The position numbers and the translations under genes were made by a program. The notes beneath the pieces were generated by a model. That model saw only the letters and a list, made by a program, of their open reading frames with translations, had not been told where the DNA came from and made no database searches. A stretch of DNA of 64,000 bases from Methanobacterium sp. UBA44 (GTDB taxonomy: Archaea > Methanobacteriota > Methanobacteria > Methanobacteriales > Methanobacteriaceae): positions 11,566-75,565 of the forward strand of contig DACV01000007.1 in NCBI GenBank assembly GCA_002494885.1. Reading direction: 5' to 3'. Numbering within the stretch: position 1 is the stretch's first letter; each line of letters starts with the position of its first letter. Of this stretch, positions 1 to 8,572 are shown in pieces.

Positions 1-643
1 ATTCAGATGGTTGATGATTAAATATTCCTCCAGGACTAATGCAATTAGCTCGAATATTATAGGGGGCAAGATATGTTGATAAATACCTTGTATAATTGAT
101 AATTCCACCTTTAATCATGGAATACTCTACTGGCATTGTCATTTCAGTACCTTCATAAACTGAAAAATTAGGTCCTAAAACTCCATATATTGAAGCAATA
201 TTTGCTATAACCCCATATTTACGTTCCATCATTCTTTTGGATATTTTTTGAGTAACTAAAAAGTAACCGCCCATGTGTGAAATTACATTTTCACTGTAAC
301 TGTCAAATTCCACCTTTTCAAACTTTGTTCCATATTTTTTATTCCTTGGATACGCATTATTTACCAGAACATCGATTTTTCCAAATTCTTCTTCTGTTTT
401 TAAAATAAATTCATCAATTGACTTTTCCGAGGTTATATCAAGGATATTGAAGCTGACTTTATCTTCATTTAAATATGCATTCAATTCCTCTGAAACAAGC
501 TTTCCATTTTCTTTATTAGTACTTCCTATTATAACTTCGGCTCCAAATTCTGCAAGTCCTCTGCAAAATTCTTTTCCAAGTAATCCGGTTCCCCCTGTTA
601 CTACTATAACTCTGTCTTTTAATTCCATTAGATTTTTGTACAT
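1..643 (-). CDS. Short-chain dehydrogenase/reductase, 3' end cut by window edge
   Basis: About 214 residues are visible before the gene runs off the left edge, so the C-terminus is missing. I translated it by hand because no stop is present. It is a classical SDR: the nucleotide-binding TGGTGLLG lies at residues 16-23, LVNNA at about 95, a catalytic-type Ser in ANIAS and the YSMIK (YxxxK) motif further on, then the SPGG loop. The ATG at 643 follows a GGTGAT ribosome site. It is divergent from the nonulosonate synthase gene. SDRs of this kind (for example PtmA in Campylobacter) occur in legionaminic-acid loci, so a sugar oxidoreductase role in that pathway is a reasonable inference, but the substrate is unknown. 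Confidence 0.85.
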   Translation of the reverse strand, partial: MYKNLMELKDRVIVVTGGTGLLGKEFCRGLAEFGAEVIIGSTNKENGKLVSEELNAYLNEDKVSFNILDITSEKSIDEFILKTEEEFGKIDVLVNNAYPRNKKYGTKFEKVEFDSYSENVISHMGGYFLVTQKISKRMMERKYGVIANIASIYGVLGPNFSVYEGTEMTMPVEYSMIKGGIINYTRYLSTYLAPYNIRANCISPGGIFNHQPSE

Positions 644-754
644 TGTATCACCAGATAAGTCGTTAATACCAATATATAAATGATAGTTCTATTATTATAT
701 AATATATTTGATGCCTAAATTTTAATACCCTATTTAGCTTTAATGGTAATATAA
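644..754. promoter_or_regulatory. Divergent promoter between SDR and nonulosonate synthase genes
   Basis: This 111-base AT-rich spacer separates two head-to-head genes. A TATA-like stretch at about 671-683 (TTTATATAT read on the minus strand) is suitably placed for the leftward gene. A second at about 692-705 (attatataatatat) is suitably placed for the rightward operon. No operator repeat was recognised. The assignment rests on spacing and composition only. Confidence 0.45.
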
Positions 755-1783
755 ATGAAGAAAGTAGAAAAAAATAAAATAGAAAATTGTTTTATAATTG
801 CAGAAGCTGGAGTTAATCACAATGGATCTGTTGACACCGCAAAAAAATTAGTCATGGTAGCCAAAGAGATGGGTGCTGATGCAGTTAAATTTCAAACTTT
901 TAAAACAGAAAATCTGGTTACCAAATACGCTAAAAAGGCAGATTACCAGATTACAGATACCGAAGATGATTCTCAGTACGAAATGATAAAAAAATTGGAA
1001 TTATCAGCAGATGAATTTCAAGAAATAGCCAGATATGCTGCAGAAGAAGACATTATATTTCTCTCCTCACCCTTTGATTTTGAAAGTGTTGATTTATTGG
1101 ACAAAATTGGGGCACCCTTTTTTAAAGTAGCTTCTGGAGAAATAACAAATTTTCCATTACTTAAATACATTGCAAAAAAGCAAAAACCAGTTATTTTATC
1201 AACAGGGATGTCAACACTGGGTGAAGTTGAAGAAGCTCTAAATTTAATGGAAAAATACAATGATGACCTGATTCTAATGCACTGTTTAACAAGCTATCCT
1301 GCAAAGATGGAAGATGCCAATTTAAATGTCATTAAAACATTAGAAACAGCTTTTAAAAGACCTGTTGGCTTTTCTGATCATACACCGGGTATTGAAATGT
1401 CTGTAGCCGCTGCGGCTTTGGGCAGTTGCATGATCGAAAAACATTTTACTCTTGATAAAAATCTTCCAGGACCAGATCATAAAGCGTCACTTGAACCTCA
1501 TGAATTTGCTGAAATGGTCAGGTCTATAAGAAATGTAGAAAAAGGCATGGGAAACGGCATTAAAAAACCTACTGTTGAAGAGATTAAAATAAAAAATCTT
1601 GTTAGGAAAAGTATAGTTGCAAAAAAAGATATTCCGGCTGGGACTGTTTTAACTGAAGATTTTTTGGATATTAAAAGACCTGGAACTGGAATTAAGCCAA
1701 AAAATCTTCATAAGCTAATTGGAATGAAAATTACCGAAAATATTAAAAAAGACAGCCAGATACAATGGAATCAAGTAGAATGA
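755..1783 (+). CDS. legI: N-acetylneuraminate/legionaminate synthase (NeuB/LegI family)
   Basis: This enzyme condenses phosphoenolpyruvate with a 6-carbon N-acetylated mannose-type sugar to give a 9-carbon nonulosonic acid. At 342 residues it has the full family length. The N-terminal TIM barrel carries EAGVNHNGS (residues 17-25), FSDHTPG and EKHFTLD; the C-terminal 60 residues form the antifreeze-like SAF domain (KKDIPAGTVL). It begins the rightward operon and overlaps the 2-epimerase gene by ATGA. Because an epimerase, aminotransferase and 4,6-dehydratase follow, the product is more likely legionaminic acid than Neu5Ac, but the sequence alone does not settle the substrate. No CMP-sugar synthetase is in the window; it may lie to the left. 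Confidence 0.9.
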   Translation: MKKVEKNKIENCFIIAEAGVNHNGSVDTAKKLVMVAKEMGADAVKFQTFKTENLVTKYAKKADYQITDTEDDSQYEMIKKLELSADEFQEIARYAAEEDIIFLSSPFDFESVDLLDKIGAPFFKVASGEITNFPLLKYIAKKQKPVILSTGMSTLGEVEEALNLMEKYNDDLILMHCLTSYPAKMEDANLNVIKTLETAFKRPVGFSDHTPGIEMSVAAAALGSCMIEKHFTLDKNLPGPDHKASLEPHEFAEMVRSIRNVEKGMGNGIKKPTVEEIKIKNLVRKSIVAKKDIPAGTVLTEDFLDIKRPGTGIKPKNLHKLIGMKITENIKKDSQIQWNQVE

Positions 1784-2925
1784 AAAGAAAAATACTTTAC
1801 ATTACAGGGACCCGGGCAGATTATGGTCTTATGCGTTCTGTTTTATGGGAAATGGAAAAAAATCCAGATATAGACTTAGAATTGATTGTGACCGGGATGC
1901 ATTTAATGAAAGAATTTGGAATGACTGTAAATGATATAGAAAAAGACGGCTTCAAATTCAATGAAATTGATGCAACATTTAAAGAAGATAATAAACTTTC
2001 AATGGTTAAATTTATAGGGGAATTCATTAAATCACTCTCAAAAGTTATTTTAAAGATTAATCCAGATATAATACTACTTTTAGGGGATAGAAGCGAAATG
2101 TTAGGTGGAGCTATTGTTGGAGCCTACCTTAATATTCCAACTGCTCATCTTCATGGTGGAGAAATCACTTCAACCGTTGATGAATATGCAAGACATGCAA
2201 TCACTAAACTTGTTAATATTCACCTCCCAGCAACTGGGAAAAGTGCAGAAAGAATTATTAAAATGGGAGAAAACCCAAATAATGTATTTGTGGTTGGCGC
2301 TCCTGGATTAGACCCTATATTAAGTGAAAAATTATTAAATCCAGACGAAATCAGTTTAACATACAATTTAAATTTATCAGAACCAATTATTCTGGTTGTT
2401 CAGCATCCAGTAACATTAGAATCTAAAAATGCAGAATTTCAGGCCAGAGAAACCCTTGATGCCATAGTCGAACTTGAAAAACAGACAATTATCCTATATC
2501 CTAACGCTGATGCTGGTGGTAGAAAAATCATAGAAACAATAAAGAAATATGAAAATTATCCTTTTATAAATACATATAAAAATATTCCCAGTATAGAATA
2601 TCTCAGTTTAATGAATATAGCCAGTGTAATAGTTGGAAATTCAAGTAGTGGGATTATTGAGGCACCTTCATTCAAACTACCTGCTGTCAATATAGGTTCA
2701 AGACAGGACGGGCGAGAACAGGCCCTGAATGTTATTAATGTAGATTATGATAAAAATAATATAAAAAAAGCTATCCTGAAAGCCATTTACAATGAAGAAT
2801 TTAAAAAAATAGTTGAAAAATGTGAAAATCCATATGGTAATGGAAAAACAGGAAAAAAAGTTGTAGACATATTAAGTAATATCAAATTAAGCGATGAGTT
2901 AATGAATAAAAAACTTAATTTATAG
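1780..2925 (+). CDS. legG: UDP-N-acetyl sugar 2-epimerase, hydrolysing (NeuC/LegG family)
   Basis: It removes UDP while inverting C2, giving the mannose-type substrate of the preceding synthase. The GT-B fold family signature is clear: TGTRADYG at the N-terminus, LHGGE in the middle, and GNSSSGIIEAP followed by NIGSRQDGRE at the C-terminus. I chose the ATG at 1780, which overlaps the synthase stop as ATGA and gives the usual MKRKILYITGTRADYG beginning (381 residues). An in-frame ATG at 1765 would add five residues. A hydrolysing epimerase supports a legionaminic or sialic rather than a pseudaminic route, since the pseudaminic route uses PseG. Confidence 0.88.
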   Translation: MKRKILYITGTRADYGLMRSVLWEMEKNPDIDLELIVTGMHLMKEFGMTVNDIEKDGFKFNEIDATFKEDNKLSMVKFIGEFIKSLSKVILKINPDIILLLGDRSEMLGGAIVGAYLNIPTAHLHGGEITSTVDEYARHAITKLVNIHLPATGKSAERIIKMGENPNNVFVVGAPGLDPILSEKLLNPDEISLTYNLNLSEPIILVVQHPVTLESKNAEFQARETLDAIVELEKQTIILYPNADAGGRKIIETIKKYENYPFINTYKNIPSIEYLSLMNIASVIVGNSSSGIIEAPSFKLPAVNIGSRQDGREQALNVINVDYDKNNIKKAILKAIYNEEFKKIVEKCENPYGNGKTGKKVVDILSNIKLSDELMNKKLNL

Positions 2926-2940
2926 TTTAAGGGTAAAATC

Positions 2941-3387
2941 ATGACGAAACATAGATTTAACAATTGGAAACCTCCAGAAATTGAAGAAAGAAAATTAAAT
3001 GAGTATAACTGGATCGTACAAAATAAAGATAATCTGGAATTAGGTTACAGGACTGACATTGGGGCTTTTACATATATTAATGCAAAAAATGGTGTTACAA
3101 TTGAAGATTATGTACAGATAGGGTCTCATTGCTCCATTTATTCAGCTTCTACAATAGATAATAAAGAAGGTAGAGTTACACTTAAAAAGAATTGCAGAAT
3201 TGGAACCCATTCTGTAGTGATGCCCAATGTAACAGTTGGGAAAAATTCAATTATAGGTGCTTTTAGCTTTGTTAACAAAGATATACCTGATAATGTAATT
3301 GCATTTGGTGTACCTGCAAGAGTGGCAAGAGAACTTACAGAAAAAGAAATTAAAGAATTTGAGGTTGAAGAAACGCGTAGCATTTGA
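2941..3387 (+). CDS. Hexapeptide-repeat (left-handed beta-helix) acyltransferase
   Basis: This 148-residue protein is built almost entirely of hexapeptide turns (for example VTIEDYVQIGSHCSI, CRIGTHSVVMPNVTVGKNS) and ends with the typical GVPARV loop. It lacks the N-terminal Rossmann domain of NeuD/PglD/LegH, so it resembles the shorter sugar N- or O-acetyltransferases (WlbB/FdtC type). Its place between epimerase and aminotransferase suggests that it acetylates the amino sugar of the nonulosonate pathway (inference). The last few codons (ETRSI) lie inside the hairpin array that follows, so the natural C-terminus may have been replaced. Confidence 0.82.
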   Translation: MTKHRFNNWKPPEIEERKLNEYNWIVQNKDNLELGYRTDIGAFTYINAKNGVTIEDYVQIGSHCSIYSASTIDNKEGRVTLKKNCRIGTHSVVMPNVTVGKNSIIGAFSFVNKDIPDNVIAFGVPARVARELTEKEIKEFEVEETRSI

Positions 3388-3590
3388 AAACCATAGGTTT
3401 TCGATGTTTGCAAATCATAAATTTGCAACCGGAAAAATTTTTAGTTTTTCCATGCTTGCAAAACTTTCAGTTTTGCAGCCGGAAAAAAACAAGGTTTTTT
3501 TCCATGCCCCGAACACTCCGTGTTCGATGGCGTGCAAAAATCTACGATTTTGTAAACGTTTCTGAACCACAAATTTTAAAAAAATTTGAG
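3371..3590. repeat. Array of nine consecutive short hairpins (array 1)
   Basis: Read directly, this stretch is a chain of perfect or near-perfect palindromes. Examples: GAAAACC-ATA-GGTTTTC (3386-3402), TTGCAAAT/ATTTGCAA (3408-3428), GGAAAAA/TTTTTCC (3431-3451), TGCAAAACT-TTC-AGTTTTGCA (3457-3477), a 10-bp stem with loop AAG (3481-3503), CGAACAC-TCC-GTGTTCG (3510-3526), AAAATC-TAC-GATTTT (3537-3551) and CAAATTT/AAATTTG (3570-3588). A first imperfect hairpin AAACGC-GTA-GCATTT spans the end of the acetyltransferase gene. Stems differ in sequence but share 3-base loops and a C-G closing pair. The short open frames here are by-products. Related arrays lie at 23046 and 51996. Confidence 0.85.
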
Positions 3591-3598
3591 GATCAATC

Positions 3599-4717
3599 AT
3601 GAGCTGGAAAATTCCCCTTTTTAAAATTTACTGGGATGAAGATGATGTTAACAATGTAAAAAATGAGATTGAGTCAGGAATGAACTGGGCAGTTGGCCCC
3701 CAGGTAGAAGAGTTTGAAAATCTAATAAAAGAAGAAATAGGAACTAAATATGCAGCTGCCTTTAATTCAGGAACATCCGCACTTCATTCACTTCTCATGG
3801 CTCATAATATCACTAGGGGAGATGAAGTAATCGTCCCCTCATTTACATTCATTGCTACTGCTAATTCTCCCCTTTTTGTAGGAGCTAAACCAGTATTTGC
3901 AGATATTGAAGAGGAAACTCTTGGTTTAGACCCTGAAAGTGTTAATGAAATGATAAGTGATAAAACCAAGGCAATTTTGCCCATACATTATGGAGGATGC
4001 CCCTGCAAAATCCGAGAACTTAAAGAAATAGCAGAAGACCATGATCTTTTTTTAATTGAGGATGCTGCTGAGGCTATGGGAGCTAAAATTGGTGATAAAA
4101 AAATAGGTACCTTCGGAGATTCGGCTATTTTAAGTTTCTGCCAGAATAAAATCATTACCACAGGAGAAGGAGGGGCGGTGGTTACTGATTCTCAAGAAGT
4201 ATATGAAAAATTAAATCTTTCCAGATCCCATGGTAGACTTGAGCATGCTAACTATTTCACTTCTTTAGAACCTTTTGATTACATAGAACTTGGATTTAAC
4301 TTTAGAATGTCCAATTTAACCGCATCACTGGGGATAGCACAGATTAAAAAATTAAATAAAATAATCAAGATGAGAAGAGAAAAATCAGCTTATTTAACTG
4401 AAAAATTAAATAAAATCGATGGAATAAAGCCTTTAGTACCCCCAAAAGATTATTATCATGTATATCAATTATATTCGACTTTAGCTGATAAAAGAGATGA
4501 GTTCATGAAACATATGGCAGATAATGGGATAATGACCAAGGTTTATTTTGATCCCGTCCACCTAACTCATTTTTACAGAAATGTGTTGAAGTATGAATGC
4601 AAACTTCCAGTTACTGAAGAAATTTCAAAGAAGATTGTGACTCTTCCTATGTTCCCTGATATTAAAAAAAGTCAAATAGATTTAATAGCCAGGGAAATAA
4701 AAAATTTTTATGGTTGA
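3599..4717 (+). CDS. DegT/DnrJ/EryC1/StrS aminotransferase (LegC-like)
   Basis: This PLP-dependent sugar aminotransferase converts a UDP-4-keto-6-deoxy-HexNAc into the 4-amino sugar. At 372 residues it has the full family length. The PLP Schiff-base lysine is K184 in SFCQNKIITTGEGG; D155 (IEDAAEAMG) contacts the pyridine nitrogen; FNSGTSALH binds phosphate. The start ATG at 3599 follows GAGGATCAATC. It accepts the product of the 4,6-dehydratase that follows and feeds the acetyltransferase upstream. Sequence alone does not separate LegC, PseC and PglE-type specificities; the epimerase in the operon argues for LegC. Confidence 0.88.
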   Translation: MSWKIPLFKIYWDEDDVNNVKNEIESGMNWAVGPQVEEFENLIKEEIGTKYAAAFNSGTSALHSLLMAHNITRGDEVIVPSFTFIATANSPLFVGAKPVFADIEEETLGLDPESVNEMISDKTKAILPIHYGGCPCKIRELKEIAEDHDLFLIEDAAEAMGAKIGDKKIGTFGDSAILSFCQNKIITTGEGGAVVTDSQEVYEKLNLSRSHGRLEHANYFTSLEPFDYIELGFNFRMSNLTASLGIAQIKKLNKIIKMRREKSAYLTEKLNKIDGIKPLVPPKDYYHVYQLYSTLADKRDEFMKHMADNGIMTKVYFDPVHLTHFYRNVLKYECKLPVTEEISKKIVTLPMFPDIKKSQIDLIAREIKNFYG

Positions 4718-4721
4718 TAAA

Positions 4722-5705
4722 ATGAAATCCTTTTATGAAGATAAAATAATCATAGTAACCGGTGGGACTGGTTCTATTGGCAGTGAAATTGTTAGAGAGC
4801 TTTTAGAATTTAATCCTAAAGTTGTTCGAGTTTTAGATAATAATGAAACTGGCTTATTTGAATTAGAACAGGAACTAAATTCAGATAAAATCAGAACTTT
4901 TATGGGAGATATACGTGACAAAGAACGGTTACTAAGGGCCTTTGAGGGTGTTGACATAGTATTTCATGCAGGAGCGCTTAAACATGTGCCCCTATGCGAA
5001 TATAATCCTTTTGATGCTGTTAAAACAAATATAATAGGTACTCAAAACGTTTTAAATGCAGCATTAGATAAAGAAGTAGGTAAAGTGATAGTAATCAGTA
5101 CAGATAAGGCTGTAAACCCTATAAACGTTATGGGGGCAACTAAACTCTTAGCAGAACGTTTAACCATATCAGCGAATTATTACACTGGCAAAAAAGATAC
5201 AGTTTTTTCGTGTGTAAGATTTGGAAATGTACTTGATTCAAGAGGTTCAGTTGTGCCGTTATTTAAGAGCCAGATTAAAAAAGGAGGCCCAATTACAATA
5301 ACTTCCACTGATATGACCCGTTTTATCATGGGCATTCCCCAGGCAGTTCAATTAATCCTTAGAGCCGGTGAAATTTCTGAGGGTAAGGAAATTTTCATTC
5401 TTAAAATGCCTGCTTTAAATATTGTTGACCTTGCTGAAGTTATGGTTGAAGAATACGCTCCAACCTACGGCTATAAACCAGAAAACATTAAAATAGAGCT
5501 TATTGGTAAACGATTCGGAGAAAAAACTTATGAAGAGTTAATGACCGAAGAGGAAATGATCTTTGCAATAGATCAGGGCGAATTATACATTATAAACTCT
5601 GATAATGAATGTAGTGAAGATAAGATTATCTACAACTCCAATCAGGCCGAGAAACTATCCAAAAAAGAAATAAAGGATATTATCAGGGAATTTTGCCATA
5701 AATAA
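4722..5705 (+). CDS. legB: UDP-GlcNAc 4,6-dehydratase family protein (LegB/CapD-like)
   Basis: This is an extended SDR that makes the 4-keto-6-deoxy UDP-sugar at the start of the nonulosonate pathway. The Rossmann motif TGGTGSIGSE lies near the N-terminus, followed by FHAGALKHVP. The catalytic region is STDKAVNPINVMGATK, where Met replaces the usual Tyr of YxxxK, as in the FlaA1/PseB/CapD group. I used the ATG at 4722 behind GGTTGAT (327 residues); an ATG at 4710 would overlap the aminotransferase by 8 bases and is also possible. It is the last gene of the operon. Whether it retains (LegB/PglF) or inverts (PseB) C5 cannot be read safely here. Confidence 0.83.
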   Translation: MKSFYEDKIIIVTGGTGSIGSEIVRELLEFNPKVVRVLDNNETGLFELEQELNSDKIRTFMGDIRDKERLLRAFEGVDIVFHAGALKHVPLCEYNPFDAVKTNIIGTQNVLNAALDKEVGKVIVISTDKAVNPINVMGATKLLAERLTISANYYTGKKDTVFSCVRFGNVLDSRGSVVPLFKSQIKKGGPITITSTDMTRFIMGIPQAVQLILRAGEISEGKEIFILKMPALNIVDLAEVMVEEYAPTYGYKPENIKIELIGKRFGEKTYEELMTEEEMIFAIDQGELYIINSDNECSEDKIIYNSNQAEKLSKKEIKDIIREFCHK

Positions 5706-5760
5706 TTTTTTTTCCCATTAAAATTAAGTCATTTTACTTCTTTTTTTATTTAATTTCTTA
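5706..5760 (+). terminator. Poly-T termination region after the nonulosonate operon
   Basis: Immediately after the legB stop come two T-runs (eight Ts at about 5707-5714 and seven Ts at about 5741-5748) without a GC-rich stem. This matches archaeal T-tract termination. The next gene converges from the right, so the 112-base gap must also hold the leftward terminator. Confidence 0.4.
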
Positions 5761-5817
5761 TTATTTTTAGTATAAAGGTTCAGACTAATTAAAAAATTAT
5801 CTTTAAATGTCTATAAG

Positions 5818-7263
5818 CTAAACTCGGAGTAATTTTTTAAAGAATTCAAATTCCTTCATTGAAATACCTTTTAAAAGTATAATAACTACCATATAGACCA
5901 GAGAGGATATAAAAATTGTAATTAAAATCCAGACAACGCTTACTGGTTTTATGTATAGGATTACAGAAGACATGATTATTGAAGCAAATATACTTTTTAA
6001 GATAAATTTTAAATCAAAATGGACTTTTATGTATTTATTAGAGTAAAAGATCGCTGCTGCACAGGTAAATGCATAAGCAATAAGCGTAGTAATGGCTGCT
6101 GCAATTATACCATACAATGGTACGAATATTATATTTAAAATAATATTAAGAACAGCAGCAATAATCCACATGGTGCCTATTATCTTTGTCTTCTTTTTTA
6201 GGGCTAATATTTGACTTATAATACCATATATGCCCACAAGACAGGCGCTTAAAGCCACGAAAGGCGTTATTAAATAACCATTTTTGGCTATTTCTGCAGT
6301 ACTTAATAGTGTAAGCAGTGGTTCTGACAGTAATGATAATCCAAATGTTGCAGGTATGGCTACTAAGAGAAAATATTTAAGTGAATACTGTAAATGCAAA
6401 TTTACTTCTTCTAATTTATTTTGATCATAATAGGAAGATAGTAATGAAGGCAAAAGGAAAGCGAATGGCGCCATAAACATTGCTATAATATTTCCAAGTG
6501 TGTAACCTGGAGAGTAATATCCTACATAGGTTGTTCCCAGTATAATTCCTATGACATAACGGTCGCTTAGATCTACAGTATAAGTAGATAAATTACTGGG
6601 GACTGTAGGTATTCCAAATGATAAATAATCTCTAATTTTTTTAAATTTAGGAATATTAAAACCAATTTGATGAATTATAAATATTAATGCACTTATGGCA
6701 ACCAGGATTTGCGCTAAAAGATATCCAAACACTATTCCTGTTATTTTATAATCCAATTGAATGAAGATTACTACTAAAAACACCATAAAATAAGTCTGAA
6801 TTAGAGATAGTACAGAAAATATCTTCATCTGCTGATAAGTTCGAAAATAGGTGAAAAAAGATGAAATCATTATACTCACAAATACTGTTACAGCTAAAAT
6901 AATAGTAATACCTGTATTTCCATTAAAAAGAACTAATGCTAATTGCTTAGAGAATAAAAGCATTATAAACAATGTAATTAATCCCATAATTAACAATACA
7001 AAAGTAATAGAATAAAATTCTTCACGAATTATCTTTTTATCATGTTCGACTGCTAAAAATCTAAGCATTGAGTATGGAAGTCCTAAATTTACCAGTAAGG
7101 GTATAAATGCTACAGTAGCAATAAAAAGGCTCCAAACCCCATAATCCTGAATTGAAAGATTTTTTGATAGAACTGGCACTAAAATAAGGGAGCTTAAACT
7201 TATAAGTATATTTGTAATCCCTACCAGTCCAATTCTCTGTACAAAAAGTTTATATTCGTCCAA
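5818..7263 (-). CDS. Polysaccharide biosynthesis flippase (Wzx/MOP superfamily)
   Basis: This 481-residue integral membrane protein has about 12-14 hydrophobic helices and the oligosaccharide-flippase N-terminus (GLVGITNILISLSSLILVP). It would move lipid-linked glycans across the membrane. The start is TTG at 7263, positioned by a good AGGTGA site seven bases upstream; no ATG fits the motif alignment. It heads toward the nonulosonate operon and lies beside a probable glycosyltransferase, so a role in exporting the glycan built by the surrounding genes is likely. Specificity cannot be inferred. Confidence 0.87.
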   Translation of the reverse strand: MDEYKLFVQRIGLVGITNILISLSSLILVPVLSKNLSIQDYGVWSLFIATVAFIPLLVNLGLPYSMLRFLAVEHDKKIIREEFYSITFVLLIMGLITLFIMLLFSKQLALVLFNGNTGITIILAVTVFVSIMISSFFTYFRTYQQMKIFSVLSLIQTYFMVFLVVIFIQLDYKITGIVFGYLLAQILVAISALIFIIHQIGFNIPKFKKIRDYLSFGIPTVPSNLSTYTVDLSDRYVIGIILGTTYVGYYSPGYTLGNIIAMFMAPFAFLLPSLLSSYYDQNKLEEVNLHLQYSLKYFLLVAIPATFGLSLLSEPLLTLLSTAEIAKNGYLITPFVALSACLVGIYGIISQILALKKKTKIIGTMWIIAAVLNIILNIIFVPLYGIIAAAITTLIAYAFTCAAAIFYSNKYIKVHFDLKFILKSIFASIIMSSVILYIKPVSVVWILITIFISSLVYMVVIILLKGISMKEFEFFKKLLRV

Positions 7264-7312
7264 AAACTCACCTGGGCTTTAATATCTCTATTTTAATATA
7301 AATTGTTTCAAA

Positions 7313-8572
7313 CTATAATATTATTTCATTAATAAGTTCTAAAAATCGTTTCTCAAGTCCTCCTCTCGGAGTTTCAATATAACTTTCTCTAACCGGACGA
7401 TAAAATGAAGATAATTCACCATTTTTTATACCTTTCAGATAACTTTCCAATTCATCAAATGTTTCAACAGATTTTGAGCATGCACCCAGTTTTTCATAAT
7501 CATCAGTTGGATAATCATAGTTTTTAAGTTGTATGGTTAATCTTGAATTTAAATTTGCTTCAACCAAAGCTGTAGAATCAAATCCAACAAAAACGTCTCC
7601 TTTTTCAAGGGATTCAATCATTGTTTCTCCTGGATGAGTAAATTTTATATTTTTAAGTTCTGATCTTAATAAATTTAAATCTTCAAGGGGATGAGGTCTA
7701 AAAATAAAATCAAAATTTAAATCATTACAGATTCTGTTTAAATTCCTAACAGCATCTACCTTATAAATTAACAGATCTTCATTGAACTGCTCATAAGGCT
7801 GACCCAAATAGGTTACTAATAACTTTTCTTTCTTTAATTGATTATATTTCTTTACTGGATAAGGGTAGCCAAGTATTTTTACCTGATCTTCTCTTTTGAT
7901 GTTATTTTTTACATAGAAATCTTTATAGTACTCACCCCAGACAAACAGGTGATCTACTTCTCTACCTGTGGCTGTATAGTTACCTACAAGAACTCCATGT
8001 TGAATTTCTACTGTAGGAATTCCTAATTCCCTTGCAACAAAAATTATGGCCCGATTAATAGGAACAGAATCGTTATGCATAATTATAAGATCAAGATTTA
8101 TTGATCTAAGATGTTCAGTTAATTCATTCAGTCCCTGCTGAAGACTGTCAGCATCGCTATTGATAATTCCCCTGTACAAATTTATATAACATTTATTTGA
8201 AATAGGGCTAAAAGAAATGTTTGAAGTTAACAATTTAAAAATAGAACTAAAAGAAGTCTCTATATGTGATGCAATAAAATTGTAGGGAAGTGAATTGAAC
8301 AAAGCAGGGTATTTACTTAGTAAAGGACCAATCCAAATTTTCTTTCTGTTTAAAGGATGTATATTACTTCCAGATCCTACAGTACTGTAAAAAATTCCCT
8401 GCTTTAGCTTATTTATTCTTGAAAAAGAATTATTTGAATTTTCTAAATTATTAAGGTCTGTTTTTAATGAATTTAACCATGTATTGCGCGTATTTAAGCA
8501 TTCTTCTTTTCCTTTCCTGAAATATTCCCCTTTAATGTAGGATATATTAAGTAAACTACTTCCATCAATCAT
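7313..8572 (-). CDS. Probable GT-B glycosyltransferase of capsule/sialyltransferase type
   Basis: The 419 residues are soluble. The C-terminal half carries features of GT-B polymer or nonulosonate transferases: EIQHGV, a FVWGEYYKDF segment, ILGYP, FRPHPLEDL, and VGFDSTALVEAN, where the Ser-Thr-Ala-x-x-Glu loop normally binds the nucleotide sugar. The N-terminal half is not recognisable. Next to a nonulosonate operon and a flippase, transfer of a CMP-nonulosonate is an attractive inference, but a glycerophosphotransferase-like role remains possible. It is transcribed leftward with the flippase gene, 49 bases upstream of it. Confidence 0.6.
   Translation of the reverse strand: MIDGSSLLNISYIKGEYFRKGKEECLNTRNTWLNSLKTDLNNLENSNNSFSRINKLKQGIFYSTVGSGSNIHPLNRKKIWIGPLLSKYPALFNSLPYNFIASHIETSFSSIFKLLTSNISFSPISNKCYINLYRGIINSDADSLQQGLNELTEHLRSINLDLIIMHNDSVPINRAIIFVARELGIPTVEIQHGVLVGNYTATGREVDHLFVWGEYYKDFYVKNNIKREDQVKILGYPYPVKKYNQLKKEKLLVTYLGQPYEQFNEDLLIYKVDAVRNLNRICNDLNFDFIFRPHPLEDLNLLRSELKNIKFTHPGETMIESLEKGDVFVGFDSTALVEANLNSRLTIQLKNYDYPTDDYEKLGACSKSVETFDELESYLKGIKNGELSSFYRPVRESYIETPRGGLEKRFLELINEIIL

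Noticed and set aside
3371..3590. CRISPR array or insertion-sequence ends
   Set aside because: Units differ in sequence, have no regular spacers, and no transposase or cas gene is near.
3299..3602. Overlapping open frames of 61-96 codons on both strands in the hairpin array
   Set aside because: They translate palindromic DNA, lack ribosome sites and have no protein-like pattern; the hairpin array explains the open frames.
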